Shown piece by piece: positions 1 to 7,341 of a stretch of 64,000 bases of DNA. Position 1 is the stretch's first letter; every line of letters begins with the position of its first letter. The position numbers were made by a program, and so were the translations under genes. The stretch spans positions 62,001-126,000 of the forward strand of contig NZ_JAMBNQ010000005.1 of NCBI RefSeq assembly GCF_023715155.1, written 5' to 3'. Source of the stretch: Neobacillus mesonae (GTDB lineage Bacteria; Bacillota; Bacilli; Bacillales; Cytobacillaceae). Below the pieces are notes generated by a model that worked only from the letters and a program-made list of their open reading frames with translations, was not told the origin of the DNA and made no database searches.

Positions 1-741
1 CCATTTAATTGGTTGCATTTCCCCACAATTAGGACAAGGTAAACACCATTCTTCCATAGTGCTATCGTTATAGAGTTGCTCTATTCGGGATGTTTCTTTG
101 ATTAGTGGTGTTGAAACAAATACATGCTTCCTATTATGCCTAAACGTAGTAGTACGTTTTAATGCTAATGATATTGGATCACCTTCTGTTCCAGCAGAAA
201 CGGGATAACGATCTACTTCATCACATAGGACAATTCTAATTGGCCTACTGGACAATGACGCAGGAGCATTAGCACCAACAATAGCAATATAACCACCGGG
301 AAAACTTTTCTCATCAATTGTATTTCCTGAATCCCGACTTTTTGCCTCACTCACTTTTGAACGGAGAGTAGGACTTACATCAATCATTGTTGACAACCTT
401 TTTTTAGAAAAGTAATCAATTAAGTTTTTATTAGGCAGCATAAACATAATTGGACACGGATCATAATCTATATGAAACCCAACCATATTTAACATAAATT
501 CTGTCTTCCCAACCTGTGCAGAAGCCATAATTGCCACTTCTTCGGTTTCTTTATCTGCAACAGAATCCATGATTGCTCTCATATAAGGGGCTCTTTCTGT
601 TCTCCAAGGTCCGGGTTCCGCGCTGGTCTCAGATGTTAAAACTCTATACCTGTCCGCCCATTCCGAAACTGTTAGATCTGGATTCGGCTCCCAAAGTTTA
701 GCCAAACTTTTAAAGAGGCGAACTGTCTTTTCATGAACCAT
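1..741 (-). CDS. Phage terminase large subunit, GpA-like (partial)
   Basis: This is the motor and nuclease subunit that packages phage DNA into proheads. Only the N-terminal 247 residues are in the window; the gene runs off the left edge. Visible are a Walker A-like ASAQVGKTE, a Walker B IVLCDEVDRYP, a motif III STP that couples hydrolysis to translocation, and a CPNCGE Cys cluster near the edge, all in the spacing of the lambda gpA family. The ATG at 741 lies 3 bp after the stop of the small subunit, so the two are co-translated. The family assignment is firm; the nuclease domain cannot be seen. Confidence 0.93.
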   Translation of the reverse strand, partial: MVHEKTVRLFKSLAKLWEPNPDLTVSEWADRYRVLTSETSAEPGPWRTERAPYMRAIMDSVADKETEEVAIMASAQVGKTEFMLNMVGFHIDYDPCPIMFMLPNKNLIDYFSKKRLSTMIDVSPTLRSKVSEAKSRDSGNTIDEKSFPGGYIAIVGANAPASLSSRPIRIVLCDEVDRYPVSAGTEGDPISLALKRTTTFRHNRKHVFVSTPLIKETSRIEQLYNDSTMEEWCLPCPNCGEMQPIKW

Positions 742-744
742 TTC

Positions 745-1257
745 TTAATCGTCACTTTCAGATTTCATAAATTGCTCTGGTGAATAGTTTGACAAAGACC
801 TTAAAGCTTCGGAAATTTCTGTATTGAGAACTTTTTCTATTTTAGATGCAGGCTCACCATCTAATTGAGGTGAAACTCTTGCAGGAATGGACTGTAATTT
901 TGATTTTGTAGTAAGAATCATATCAGTCATAACAGCTCGAACATCTTTCGCTTCATGAAGTTGCCCTTTAATTGCCCTTAATTCAAGCTCTGCTTTTTCT
1001 TTTTTTATTAATTCATGTTCTGTTTTGGCATCTACATATCTTGGTTTTTTAGAATCTTCTTTTCCGCCTTGCACATGTTCGATATAAGCCTGAAGGTTTT
1101 CACCAAGAAAATATTTCCCTCTTTTACATTGTTTTAAGACTCCATCCCGTGTAAGCTGCCTTATCCATTGTGGAGTTTTTCCAACAAGACGAGCAAACTC
1201 ACCAGTTAAAATTTCTGAATCATATAGCGTTTCCCCTTTCGCTTTTTCTTTTCCCAT
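745..1257 (-). CDS. Phage terminase small subunit, Nu1-like
   Basis: This is the DNA-recognition partner of the adjacent large terminase subunit. The N-terminal third has a winged-helix/HTH-like segment (FARLVGKTPQWIRQLTRDG) as in Nu1-type proteins that bind cos. A long charged helix follows (residues about 75-115), suited to oligomerisation. A GTG 15 bases upstream (1272) is in frame, but GTGAGG at that point serves better as the ribosome-binding site for the ATG at 1257, so 1257 is preferred. The position directly upstream of terL fits the role. Confidence 0.85.
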   Translation of the reverse strand: MGKEKAKGETLYDSEILTGEFARLVGKTPQWIRQLTRDGVLKQCKRGKYFLGENLQAYIEHVQGGKEDSKKPRYVDAKTEHELIKKEKAELELRAIKGQLHEAKDVRAVMTDMILTTKSKLQSIPARVSPQLDGEPASKIEKVLNTEISEALRSLSNYSPEQFMKSESDD

Positions 1258-1476
1258 AACAGCTTTCCTCACTTTCGTTCTACTAAACTAAAGGTTTTAT
1301 CGTTTTTCCGACCCATAAGATGAAGGAATTTCTATTTTTTAATAGTAAATGTCATTTTTAAGGCGAAAGCGAAAGTAAATTTTTGAAATTAAAACTAGCG
1401 CAGCCGCGGGGTCGAACGCACCCGCTAATTTTTTTATTTTTTCAAAGGACCCAAAAAATTTTTTCGACATTTTTTT
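1258..1476. other. AT-rich gap with a GC-rich island (candidate cos region)
   Basis: No convincing gene is seen in these 220 bases upstream of the terminase genes. The sequence is very A/T rich except for one GC-rich patch at about 1393-1424, which includes GCAGCCGCGGGG and GCACCCGC. A GC-rich patch just upstream of terS is where many cos-type phages of Firmicutes carry their cohesive end site. This is inference from position and composition only. Confidence 0.25.
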
Positions 1477-1715
1477 CTAGATATTTTTGTTTCTTCTTTG
1501 ACTTTCTACAAATTCTCTAACTTTTTTAATCGGAGTTTCTAGCAGCATTTCAAGACCATTGTTTAAATCTCTCAATCTATCTAGTTCTTTTTTCTTTTTG
1601 TTATCAATCCTTAAAGCATAGATTGGCATAACAATCCATAGAATCAATGCAATAACAAAGAATAATTTGATTAATGCATTTAGGATTAATGAAACATATC
1701 AATGAACTCAATCAT
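1477..1715 (-). pseudogene. Small phage membrane protein, frame broken once
   Basis: An ATG at 1715 overlaps the stop of the upstream gene (TAATG) and follows AAGGAG. It reads MIEFIDMF and then meets a stop. Moving one frame at the TTT run near 1690-1694 continues as SLILNALIKLFFVIALILW, followed by a charged coiled-coil-like tail (KKKKELDRLRDLNNG...) to a stop at 1477. Together they make a roughly 79-residue protein with one N-terminal membrane helix, of the kind found near phage packaging or lysis genes. Loss of one T from a T run, or a programmed -1 shift, would both explain it. The function is unknown. Confidence 0.55.
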
Positions 1716-2044
1716 TAGCAGCAACTCCTTGCTCTTGCCATCAATGGCTTACGAATAATGACCTGGCTTTGTACTGCTAACTTCTTAGTTGTTGACAATG
1801 AAGGTTTGTTCGCAAGATAAAGATACGCAACATTGATTCGCTTAAATAACTCTTTTAATTCATTCCATTTCTTACGCATAGCATCAAGTAGAGGTCGCAA
1901 AGCTTCAGCTAATTTAGTTAAGTTTAGTATAAGTAGTTCTTTATTCATTTCCTTCTTAACCTTCTCTTGCTTCTTTCTCTTAGGTGACTTAAACTTCTCT
2001 AGCTGCTGTTTCTGTTCTTCTGATAAATGATCAGCAATTTTCAT
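1715..2044 (-). CDS. Lysine-rich hypothetical phage protein
   Basis: This 109-residue, strongly basic protein has no family I recognise. The first 35 residues are rich in K, E and Q and look helical (SEEQKQQLEKFKSPKRKKQ); the middle is leucine-rich. The ATG follows a GAAGGTGATGA ribosome-binding site. Its stop overlaps the start of the next small gene (TAATG), so the pair is translationally coupled. Co-orientation with the terminase genes suggests late expression. Confidence 0.55.
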   Translation of the reverse strand: MKIADHLSEEQKQQLEKFKSPKRKKQEKVKKEMNKELLILNLTKLAEALRPLLDAMRKKWNELKELFKRINVAYLYLANKPSLSTTKKLAVQSQVIIRKPLMARARSCC

Positions 2045-2060
2045 TTCATCACCTTCTAGT

Positions 2061-2095
2061 AAAAATAAAAAACACCTGTCTTTTAAACAGATGTT
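2061..2095 (-). terminator. Rho-independent terminator
   Basis: On the minus strand AACATCTGT pairs with ACAGGTGTT (one U-G) and is followed by TTTTATTTTT. It ends transcripts coming from the 2387-2623 gene before the 1715-2044 gene starts. Confidence 0.6.
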
Positions 2096-2355
2096 TTATA
2101 GAATATTTACCTTGCAAAGGCATTTGCAAGTATATATATTTCTTTATCATTCTTTATCATTATTGTTTATATCCAGTCGCTGTTACCTGGCTGTTACTTT
2201 CGCGTTACCTTGAAATAATTTTAATCGTTACAAACGTTGATACAACAATGTTTGTGTTATTAATTAAGTGTTACCATAAATGAAACATTAGAATTAGTAA
2301 AAAGTACTGACAATATTAACGAGACCCAGAACATCTGTTTGCTATTTATGTATAT

Positions 2356-2378
2356 AAAAAGCACCCTCGAAAGGATGC
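2356..2378 (-). terminator. Rho-independent terminator
   Basis: On the minus strand GCATCC pairs with GGGUGC (one U-G) across a TTTCGA loop, followed by TTTTTATA. It lies just after the stop of the 2387-2623 gene. Confidence 0.6.
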
Positions 2379-2386
2379 CTAAATAT

Positions 2387-2623
2387 CTAATTATCATCAA
2401 TATCCTCTTCTGTAAACTCTTCTTCGGATAAATCCAAGAGTTCCCTTACGTAGGTTAATGTCTTATCTTCCAATAAAGTTGAGAATTTCTTATTTATTTC
2501 TTCTTGAGTGTAAATCCCTTTTTCAATAAGTAACTCATTAATTGCTTTAATCTTAATCTTATTTCTAACAACTTCTACACCAATTTTTTTTCCTAACTCT
2601 ATAGCATCGATTGTTTTCGCCAT
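2387..2623 (-). CDS. Hypothetical small acidic phage protein
   Basis: This 78-residue protein has a strong ribosome-binding site (GGGAGGTG, 6 bases before ATG) and its own terminator downstream, so it is probably a separate transcription unit. It is alpha-helical and acidic toward its C terminus (LSEEEFTEEDIDDN). The pattern 'IDAIELGKKIG' near the N terminus is unassigned. It is not recognisable by family. Its place beside the HEPN cargo gene could mean it belongs to that cargo region, but nothing in its sequence shows this. Confidence 0.6.
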   Translation of the reverse strand: MAKTIDAIELGKKIGVEVVRNKIKIKAINELLIEKGIYTQEEINKKFSTLLEDKTLTYVRELLDLSEEEFTEEDIDDN

Positions 2624-2699
2624 GTTTTACACCTCCCTTCGCCCTAATTATGAGCAAAAGGAACTATATGGACAATTACTATCTTTCGTCAAATTTTGA

Positions 2700-2985
2700 C
2701 ATGTTTAATACATAATAACAACTGATTCTTAGGCCAATCAGAGTTATCAGCTCTGCCTCTTATCAAGTATCCCTCTGTAGCGACATCATCTGATTTTCAA
2801 TATCAGCTACCACTTATTGCGGTAGGTAGCAAACCGTGTCGATCCACACCTTATCTGCTGACATCACAGACCCGGAAGGGATAGGAAAGCTATGGCCATT
2901 TTACAAAGCCACAACCAGGAGTGGAGTATAAATTGTATTAGCAATAAAAATGGAACTGGTAGGCTTGTCCCTTACTCAATTCCTG
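2700..2985 (+). ncRNA. Candidate structured non-coding RNA upstream of HEPN gene
   Basis: No gene is open here, yet the stretch is clearly less A/T rich than its neighbours and full of short inverted repeats: CAGAG/CTCTG (2740-2756), GTAGC/GCTAC enclosing CTGAT/ATCAG (2777-2810), GTGT/ACAC, ATAG/CTAT, GGC/GCC and CCAC/GTGG. This pattern fits a folded RNA more than protein-coding or random phage DNA. The strand is a guess, taken from the downstream plus-strand gene. A remnant of an IS605-type or HEARO-like RNA element is one possibility. I do not recognise a specific class. Confidence 0.35.
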
Positions 2986-3020
2986 ATGTTATAAATTTAT
3001 CATGTTAAAAAGCCAATATC

Positions 3021-3070
3021 ATACAAAAATATTATAAATTTTTATGAAAATAATTATAATATTTTTGTAT
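3021..3070. repeat. 17-bp perfect inverted repeat upstream of HEPN gene
   Basis: ATACAAAAATATTATAA (3021-3037) is repeated in perfect inversion at 3054-3070 across a 16-base loop. It lies 26 bases before the ATG at 3097. It may be an operator, the end of an inserted element, or an RNA hairpin in the leader of the cargo gene. Confidence 0.8.
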
Positions 3071-3096
3071 CTTATTAATTATCAAGGAGTTAATCT

Positions 3097-3810
3097 ATGA
3101 AAATATTTTATACATTGGAATCCAGTTATGTCAGCTGGAATCATGAGATTAAACTTACAGGATTGAATTTTCCCATCATCGAAATTAATATGACTAGGGA
3201 AAATCCGAACTCAGTTATATTTTGTTTTATCGTCGAGGATGGATTAGATATAGAAAACTTAAAAATAATCACTAAAGAAAAACTCATTGAATTAATTGAT
3301 TTATTACTTTACAAATACAATGTAGTTTTTTACGACTTTTATCTAAGTAAAATTGAATTAAATGAAAGCGATGCTATAGGACAGACCCGTTTCGATATGC
3401 AAATAAAGATATACCAAGAAATATCTGAGGTGAATAAAAAGGAATTACAAAATTTGATTCGTGACAAACACCTGATACATTCTATTCAATCAAAAACAAA
3501 CTTCCAATTGTTCAAAGAAGCGATGCGGGTTAGAGAGGAGATTGGTCAGTTTGTTATTTTGTATAGTATTTTAATAGATCTAAAAGGTCCACAACAATTT
3601 AAAGTAGATAATTTTATTAAGTCAGCCGAAAAAAATGTGGAATTAAGAACGAGTACAAAAAATGAAAATCAAAAAGAGACAATCTATACATGGATTAGAA
3701 ACCAATTAGGTCATACTCAGAAAACATCTGACCTTAAAGAAGTAAGAATTTTAGTTTCAAACAATATAGGGAAATTTATAAGGATTGTAAAAAAGGCAAT
3801 TTTTTCTTAA
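3097..3810 (+). CDS. HEPN-like protein, prophage cargo (candidate defence gene)
   Basis: This 237-residue protein is encoded opposite to every other gene in the packaging/early part of the prophage, with its own ribosome-binding site (AAGGAG) and a bidirectional terminator behind it. This is the layout of a moron gene. The C-terminal third ends in helices with R201-N-Q-L-G-H206, which fits the R(N/D)xxxH ribonuclease motif of HEPN domains and is set as in MauJ- or ApeA-like proteins. The N-terminal 120 residues are beta-rich and unassigned. An RNase role in abortive infection is inference from the motif and location. It could also be a catalytically inert HEPN protein. Confidence 0.6.
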   Translation: MKIFYTLESSYVSWNHEIKLTGLNFPIIEINMTRENPNSVIFCFIVEDGLDIENLKIITKEKLIELIDLLLYKYNVVFYDFYLSKIELNESDAIGQTRFDMQIKIYQEISEVNKKELQNLIRDKHLIHSIQSKTNFQLFKEAMRVREEIGQFVILYSILIDLKGPQQFKVDNFIKSAEKNVELRTSTKNENQKETIYTWIRNQLGHTQKTSDLKEVRILVSNNIGKFIRIVKKAIFS

Positions 3811-3822
3811 TAATTTGGGAGA

Positions 3823-3856
3823 GAAAAAAAGCCACAATCTGTGGCCTTTTTCTTTT
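3823..3856. terminator. Bidirectional terminator
   Basis: The stem-loop GCCACAATCTGTGGC (3831-3845) is flanked by an A run and a T run. It separates the plus-strand HEPN gene from the minus-strand arpU-like gene. Confidence 0.8.
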
Positions 3857-4307
3857 AATTTTTAGTTACTGCAATATTTAAATTCAGCGCCAGCCGGTAG
3901 AAAGCTTTCCACCTAATCTTGTCATAGGTCATCGCTGATATTGGAGGCTGGAACTTGTGACAATAAACGTTATAATCTGTTAAGTAGTCGCTGTCATCTG
4001 CCATGTATCTGGATTCAATTAAAAACCTTTCCATTGGCGGCAAATGCTTCACAGCTCTTTCAGTTCTTAAGCAAAATTGTTTTCTCTTTTCCTGTTCATC
4101 CACATTGTACATAGCAATTGATGCAGTTTGGTCACTCGTCTGATTTGTTGGACCATGGAATCTTGGTGTGCAACTGGCGGTAATCGATGCTTCACGCTCT
4201 TCAAATGTCAGGTACTTAAACAGCCGAAACTTTTCAAGGTGCACTTCCACCATTCGCTTTGTTGCTTTTCTATCTAATTCAGGAAGTTCAAAATCCAAAT
4301 TCAACAC
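3855..4307 (-). CDS. ArpU-family phage late-transcription regulator
   Basis: The protein is 150 residues long. The C-terminal half (RYMADDSDYLTDYNVYCHKF...SAMTYDKIRWKAF) matches the ArpU family, sigma-like phage proteins that switch on late genes. Its place as the last early gene before the packaging region fits. No ATG is present at the N terminus. GTG (4307) gives the longest frame; a TTG 9 bases on, spaced correctly from AAGGGG, is an alternative start. A hairpin (CCCTGGG/CAGGG) in the 50-base leader may affect its translation. Confidence 0.75.
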   Translation of the reverse strand: MLNLDFELPELDRKATKRMVEVHLEKFRLFKYLTFEEREASITASCTPRFHGPTNQTSDQTASIAMYNVDEQEKRKQFCLRTERAVKHLPPMERFLIESRYMADDSDYLTDYNVYCHKFQPPISAMTYDKIRWKAFYRLALNLNIAVTKN

Positions 4308-4372
4308 CCCTTAAGAGGTGCCCTGAGAAATCCCAGGGCTTTGTCTATTAATTTTGTAATTTATTTCACCCT

Positions 4373-4720
4373 CTACAGCATAGGTTCATCCGATTGTTCA
4401 TCATCAATGGATAATTGACCTTCTGAAACTGAAACATTTCGATTTCCGTCCACAGAATACTCAATGCCTTCATGGTCATCAATGCTCATTTGTCCCTCTG
4501 GCACATTATCATTTTGTGGACGACTCTCCATTACTTCTTTTGGAGTTTGATAAACATAAGTTAAATCAATTAAGTAATACTGACCGTACTTGTTATATTT
4601 CTCTGTAATTTTGTGCATTTGAAGATTTTCATTTTCTTTAGCAGCTAAAACAATTTCCTCAGCTTGCTCACGAGTATCTGCGTAATGTTGTTCCTTTTGA
4701 TTAAGTTGTACTTTTGCCAT
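4373..4720 (-). CDS. Hypothetical phage protein with repeated GQxSIDD motif
   Basis: This 115-residue protein begins with a conserved-looking region (QHYADTREQAEEIVLAAKEN...YYLIDLTYVY). Its acidic tail contains the same short motif twice, GQMSIDDHEG and GQLSIDDEQ. The motif resembles weak sliding-clamp-binding peptides (QLSLF type), though the aromatic end is missing. AAGGAGAATGTAAA precedes the ATG. I do not recognise a family. Confidence 0.6.
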   Translation of the reverse strand: MAKVQLNQKEQHYADTREQAEEIVLAAKENENLQMHKITEKYNKYGQYYLIDLTYVYQTPKEVMESRPQNDNVPEGQMSIDDHEGIEYSVDGNRNVSVSEGQLSIDDEQSDEPML

Positions 4721-4786
4721 TTTACATTCTCCTTTATAAATAGATTGAATATATGGTTTTTAGGAATTCTCAGCCTATTTTAGACG

Positions 4787-5041
4787 TTAAATAGCAATCT
4801 TAGACTTTATATATTCTTCGATTCTATTTACATCTAAAATAAGCTCAGATAAAGTCACAGCAGTTGATTGTTTGACTTTCATCCTTGTGAAGGCTTTAAG
4901 AGCCTGCTGGACAGTACCATAAAAACCATGAGTTTTAAATATTTCATTTCCATTCTTATCCTGTTTTCCGGTATATTCTTTAAGGATGAATTGCCTTTCG
5001 TCCGATTCAAGAAATAGGTTTCCTTCTATCTGTACTTTCAT
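4787..5041 (-). CDS. Conserved hypothetical phage protein
   Basis: This 84-residue protein (MKVQIEGNLFLESDERQFIL...) has a beta-rich N terminus and a helical C terminus. The form is common in Bacillus-phage early operons, but no activity is known to me. Its ATG overlaps the TGA of the MazG-like gene (TGATG), so the two are coupled. Confidence 0.65.
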   Translation of the reverse strand: MKVQIEGNLFLESDERQFILKEYTGKQDKNGNEIFKTHGFYGTVQQALKAFTRMKVKQSTAVTLSELILDVNRIEEYIKSKIAI

Positions 5042-5331
5042 CAGTACGCCTTCCCTCCATGTTTGTATGGTCTTGTTTTATTAAATTCCATCTTTTTTGA
5101 AATGGCTGATTCTAAATCAATTCCCTTTAACCCACACAAATCAAAGGTTCGGATACATACATCTGCCAATTCCTCAGCAAAATTCTCATGGTCACCCTTG
5201 CGATCAGCTTCCAGTGCCTCAGATACCTCAGCATGAATTAAAGCTAATAAAGTACCTGTTTCACTTGGTTCATCATGCCAGCCCTTGGATTTTGCGGTCA
5301 TATATGCTTCTTTACATAAGTTGTTAATCAT
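5041..5331 (-). CDS. MazG-like nucleotide pyrophosphohydrolase
   Basis: The 96-residue all-helical protein has the metal-binding signature of the MazG/iMazG fold: HAEVSEALEA (ExxE) at about residue 32 and EELADVCIRTFD (ExxD) at about 53. Phage members hydrolyse noncanonical or regulatory nucleotides and may clean or rebalance the dNTP pool during replication. The start is fixed by AAAGGAGAAAG. It is the first gene of a short coupled pair with 4787-5041. Confidence 0.8.
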   Translation of the reverse strand: MINNLCKEAYMTAKSKGWHDEPSETGTLLALIHAEVSEALEADRKGDHENFAEELADVCIRTFDLCGLKGIDLESAISKKMEFNKTRPYKHGGKAY

Positions 5332-5343
5332 TTCTTTCTCCTT

Positions 5344-5556
5344 TCATCTGAACCATCGGTGTTCAGGATGCTCGATATCCACCTGACGCATTTCGGCAAT
5401 AACTAAAGCCATTTTCAATTCTTCATAATCCATATCGTAGATGGATTTGCCATCAAATTTTATTGCACCTAAATTTTCAAGTCTTTCGATTATCATGTTG
5501 CGTTTCATTTCTTGGTGAAGGTTAACTTTTTTCATAGAATCATATAAAATACCCAT
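5344..5556 (-). CDS. Small conserved phage protein, possibly FbpA-like
   Basis: This 70-residue protein (NMIIERLENLGAIKFDGKSIYDMDYEELKMAL) has the 'R..II..L...G.....(G)..IYDM.YEEL' pattern seen in small Fur-regulated basic protein (FbpA)-type sequences often annotated in Bacillus phages. Iron regulation here is not implied. GAGGTGAAGAA precedes the ATG. Confidence 0.55.
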   Translation of the reverse strand: MGILYDSMKKVNLHQEMKRNMIIERLENLGAIKFDGKSIYDMDYEELKMALVIAEMRQVDIEHPEHRWFR

Positions 5557-5594
5557 TTCTTCACCTCATTTTTTTAAGTCACTAAAGAATCGAA

Positions 5595-5753
5595 CTATGA
5601 CGTAACTCGCTTTTCATCAAATGTAGAATACCCACACCTTTTACATTTTTTCCAATGCCATTCATTGCCCCAACCATCATGTTCATGTTCTATATGCTTT
5701 TTTTCAAACTCATGACCTTTTCTTTTGCATATCCATTTCTTAAAAAACATCAT
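5595..5753 (-). CDS. Small Cys/His-rich zinc-binding-like phage protein
   Basis: This is a 52-residue gene with a good site (GGAG, 8 bases before ATG). It reads MMFFKKWICKRKGHEF, then EHEHDGWGNEWHW, then KKCKRCGYSTF. The C-x3-GH and CKRCG elements with several histidines fit a small zinc ribbon, as in the numerous 50-residue 'CxxC' phage peptides. There is a second possible ATG three bases in. The function is unknown. Confidence 0.7.
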   Translation of the reverse strand: MMFFKKWICKRKGHEFEKKHIEHEHDGWGNEWHWKKCKRCGYSTFDEKRVTS

Positions 5754-5792
5754 TTTCACTACTCCTTTTAAGACGCAATTTTGGTCAATTGT

Positions 5793-6050
5793 TCACCACA
5801 ATTCATTCCCATCAATCCAATTAGAAACATTGTTAGCAAAATCAGCTAAATGACCTTTTGAATTTATTGAAAGCAAATAACCATAAACACCAGGACACTT
5901 ATATAACAATGAATCGTATGAATCTCTTTTAATAAATAAAGTTTCGTTATCTCGGTGGAATTCTACATACTCCCCATTATCTAAATCCTTTAACTGATCT
6001 TCAATCGATAAATCTAAAACATCAAATATAGATAACTGCTGCATATTCAT
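5793..6050 (-). CDS. Hypothetical phage protein with N-terminal QLSIF clamp-like motif
   Basis: This 85-residue protein begins MNMQQLSIFDVLDL. QLSIF is close to the QL(S/D)LF peptide by which bacterial replication proteins dock on the DnaN sliding clamp. The rest (EYVEFHRDNETLFIKRD...) looks like a small beta-rich domain of unknown type. Its ATG directly follows the stop of the 38-codon gene upstream. Clamp binding is inference from the short motif only. Confidence 0.6.
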   Translation of the reverse strand: MNMQQLSIFDVLDLSIEDQLKDLDNGEYVEFHRDNETLFIKRDSYDSLLYKCPGVYGYLLSINSKGHLADFANNVSNWIDGNELW

Positions 6051-6167
6051 CTATTCTAATATCCCAGCTTTAACGAATATGTTTCGCCAGCACGTTTTTA
6101 CAACATCTTTTCCCCTTCGTTTGATGGCTTTTTTAAGCCTTCGCTTTTGTTTACGCTTATTTTTCAT
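6051..6167 (-). CDS. Very small basic phage peptide
   Basis: The 38-codon gene reads MKNKRKQKRRLKKAIKRRG, then DVVKTCWRNIFVKAGILE. Its ATG overlaps the stop of the ERCC4-nuclease gene (TAATG) and its TAG abuts the next ATG, so it is locked into the operon. The strongly basic N-terminal half suggests nucleic-acid binding. Confidence 0.6.
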   Translation of the reverse strand: MKNKRKQKRRLKKAIKRRGKDVVKTCWRNIFVKAGILE

Positions 6168-6706
6168 TAGATAATCCCCGACCTAAGATAATGCTTTGCT
6201 TGATAATAAAAATGGTGATATATCCAATTGCCGCTATATTTTTGGTCTAAATACACAATTTCAAAATTGTATTTAGCTTTGAATGTATTGAGCCTGCCAA
6301 GCAATGCCAATGGATTGTATTTGGAACGATATTCACCTTTCAGGATTTTTTCGTACCCATGCAGGTCCTCCACAATCAAAGTAAAGGGAATGTCCTTAGA
6401 CCGGATTAATTCATTCTCAAATGCTGTTGCCGTATCTTTTTGTAAATTACCTGTGATTTCATCAATATGGGCCTTCCGTTCCAATCGACTATCTAAATAG
6501 ATATCACGAGCAATTCCCAACTCTTCATTTCTAGGAATCATGCAGCCATAATCACCAGTGTTCAATTTTTGTATTTTTATAGGAATTTCCTTTTGCCGCA
6601 AATAATTTAGGATATGACCATTAACCTGTTCCCTGGTGTCTATGACTATCGTTAATGTTTTGAGTATTTTATTTAATTCCGTATCTGTGTAATGATAGGA
6701 GATCAC
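6167..6706 (-). CDS. ERCC4-type phage nuclease
   Basis: This 179-residue single-domain protein has the XPF/Mus81 nuclease core: VIDTREQ (residues 21-27), TGDYG (50-54) and ERKAHIDE (76-83, the ERKxxxD catalytic signature). Such enzymes cut branched DNA. In a phage they can resolve recombination or replication intermediates. There is no helicase or HhH domain attached. Its start is coupled with the 3' end of the YopX-like gene. Confidence 0.85.
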   Translation of the reverse strand: MISYHYTDTELNKILKTLTIVIDTREQVNGHILNYLRQKEIPIKIQKLNTGDYGCMIPRNEELGIARDIYLDSRLERKAHIDEITGNLQKDTATAFENELIRSKDIPFTLIVEDLHGYEKILKGEYRSKYNPLALLGRLNTFKAKYNFEIVYLDQKYSGNWIYHHFYYQAKHYLRSGII

Positions 6707-7074
6707 TGAACTCCCTCCAGTAACTCTGGTTTCTCGAATGAATTCCCAATTACCTCATAAAGAGAGCTAAAATCTTGTCTCATTCCCATATATTGCTTAA
6801 CGCCGACTAACCAAAATCCATGATAACCATAAACGACTTTCCCTATAAATCTTCTTTTTCTTCCGTATGCGTAGTAATGTCCTTTTAAAACATCCCCTTC
6901 ATAAATCTCTTTACCGTTCTTATCCTTTAATCCGGTGTATTGCATTAATTCAATTTCATCGAAAAGCCGCCAAGCAGATTTTGTATTTATCATTTTGCTT
7001 TCAAAATTTATTTCATGTACTGGAATTATTTCTTTTAGACTTTTTTCCCACGCACGATACTTAATTTCTCTCAT
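6703..7074 (-). CDS. YopX-family phage protein
   Basis: The 123-residue protein has the YopX domain pattern MREIKYRAW, then LMQYTGLKDKNGKEIYEGDVL, then VIGNSFEKPELL. YopX proteins are widespread in Firmicutes phages; no biochemical role is established. The start at 7074 follows GAGGTGG. An in-frame ATG 15 bases earlier (7089) lacks such a site. Confidence 0.88.
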   Translation of the reverse strand: MREIKYRAWEKSLKEIIPVHEINFESKMINTKSAWRLFDEIELMQYTGLKDKNGKEIYEGDVLKGHYYAYGRKRRFIGKVVYGYHGFWLVGVKQYMGMRQDFSSLYEVIGNSFEKPELLEGVQ

Positions 7075-7339
7075 GCAATTCCACCTCAATCCATTTGAAA
7101 TGTTGCATCATGTTTGTATAGCCTGCATTACAAACCGCATCATCACCGAATTCTTTTTTTATTACGGCTTCATGAGCTTTCATTTCTCTAATTGCTTTTT
7201 CTTTATTTTTGAAAATAGTTGCATCGTTTAAATCTTGAGTAATAAAATCACCGAATTCATTGTTATCTGCATAATACCAAGCACCGGTTAATCCATCTTT
7301 AGATTCATCTTTCAATTGTAAAACCCAAGCATCTTCCAT
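7061..7339 (-). CDS. Hypothetical phage protein
   Basis: This protein has 92 residues from the ATG at 7339, which is 7 bases from AAAGGAG; the ATG at 7345 overlaps the previous stop but is too near the site. The sequence (EDAWVLQLKDESKDGLTGAWYY...) suggests a small mixed alpha/beta domain. It has no family I recognise. It overlaps the YopX-like gene by 14 bases. Confidence 0.6.
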   Translation of the reverse strand: MEDAWVLQLKDESKDGLTGAWYYADNNEFGDFITQDLNDATIFKNKEKAIREMKAHEAVIKKEFGDDAVCNAGYTNMMQHFKWIEVELHERN

Positions 7340-7341
7340 CC

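Noticed and set aside
3097..3810. Type III toxin-antitoxin or retron
   Set aside because: No tandem repeats of an RNA antitoxin and no reverse transcriptase are present; only the HEPN motif is supported.
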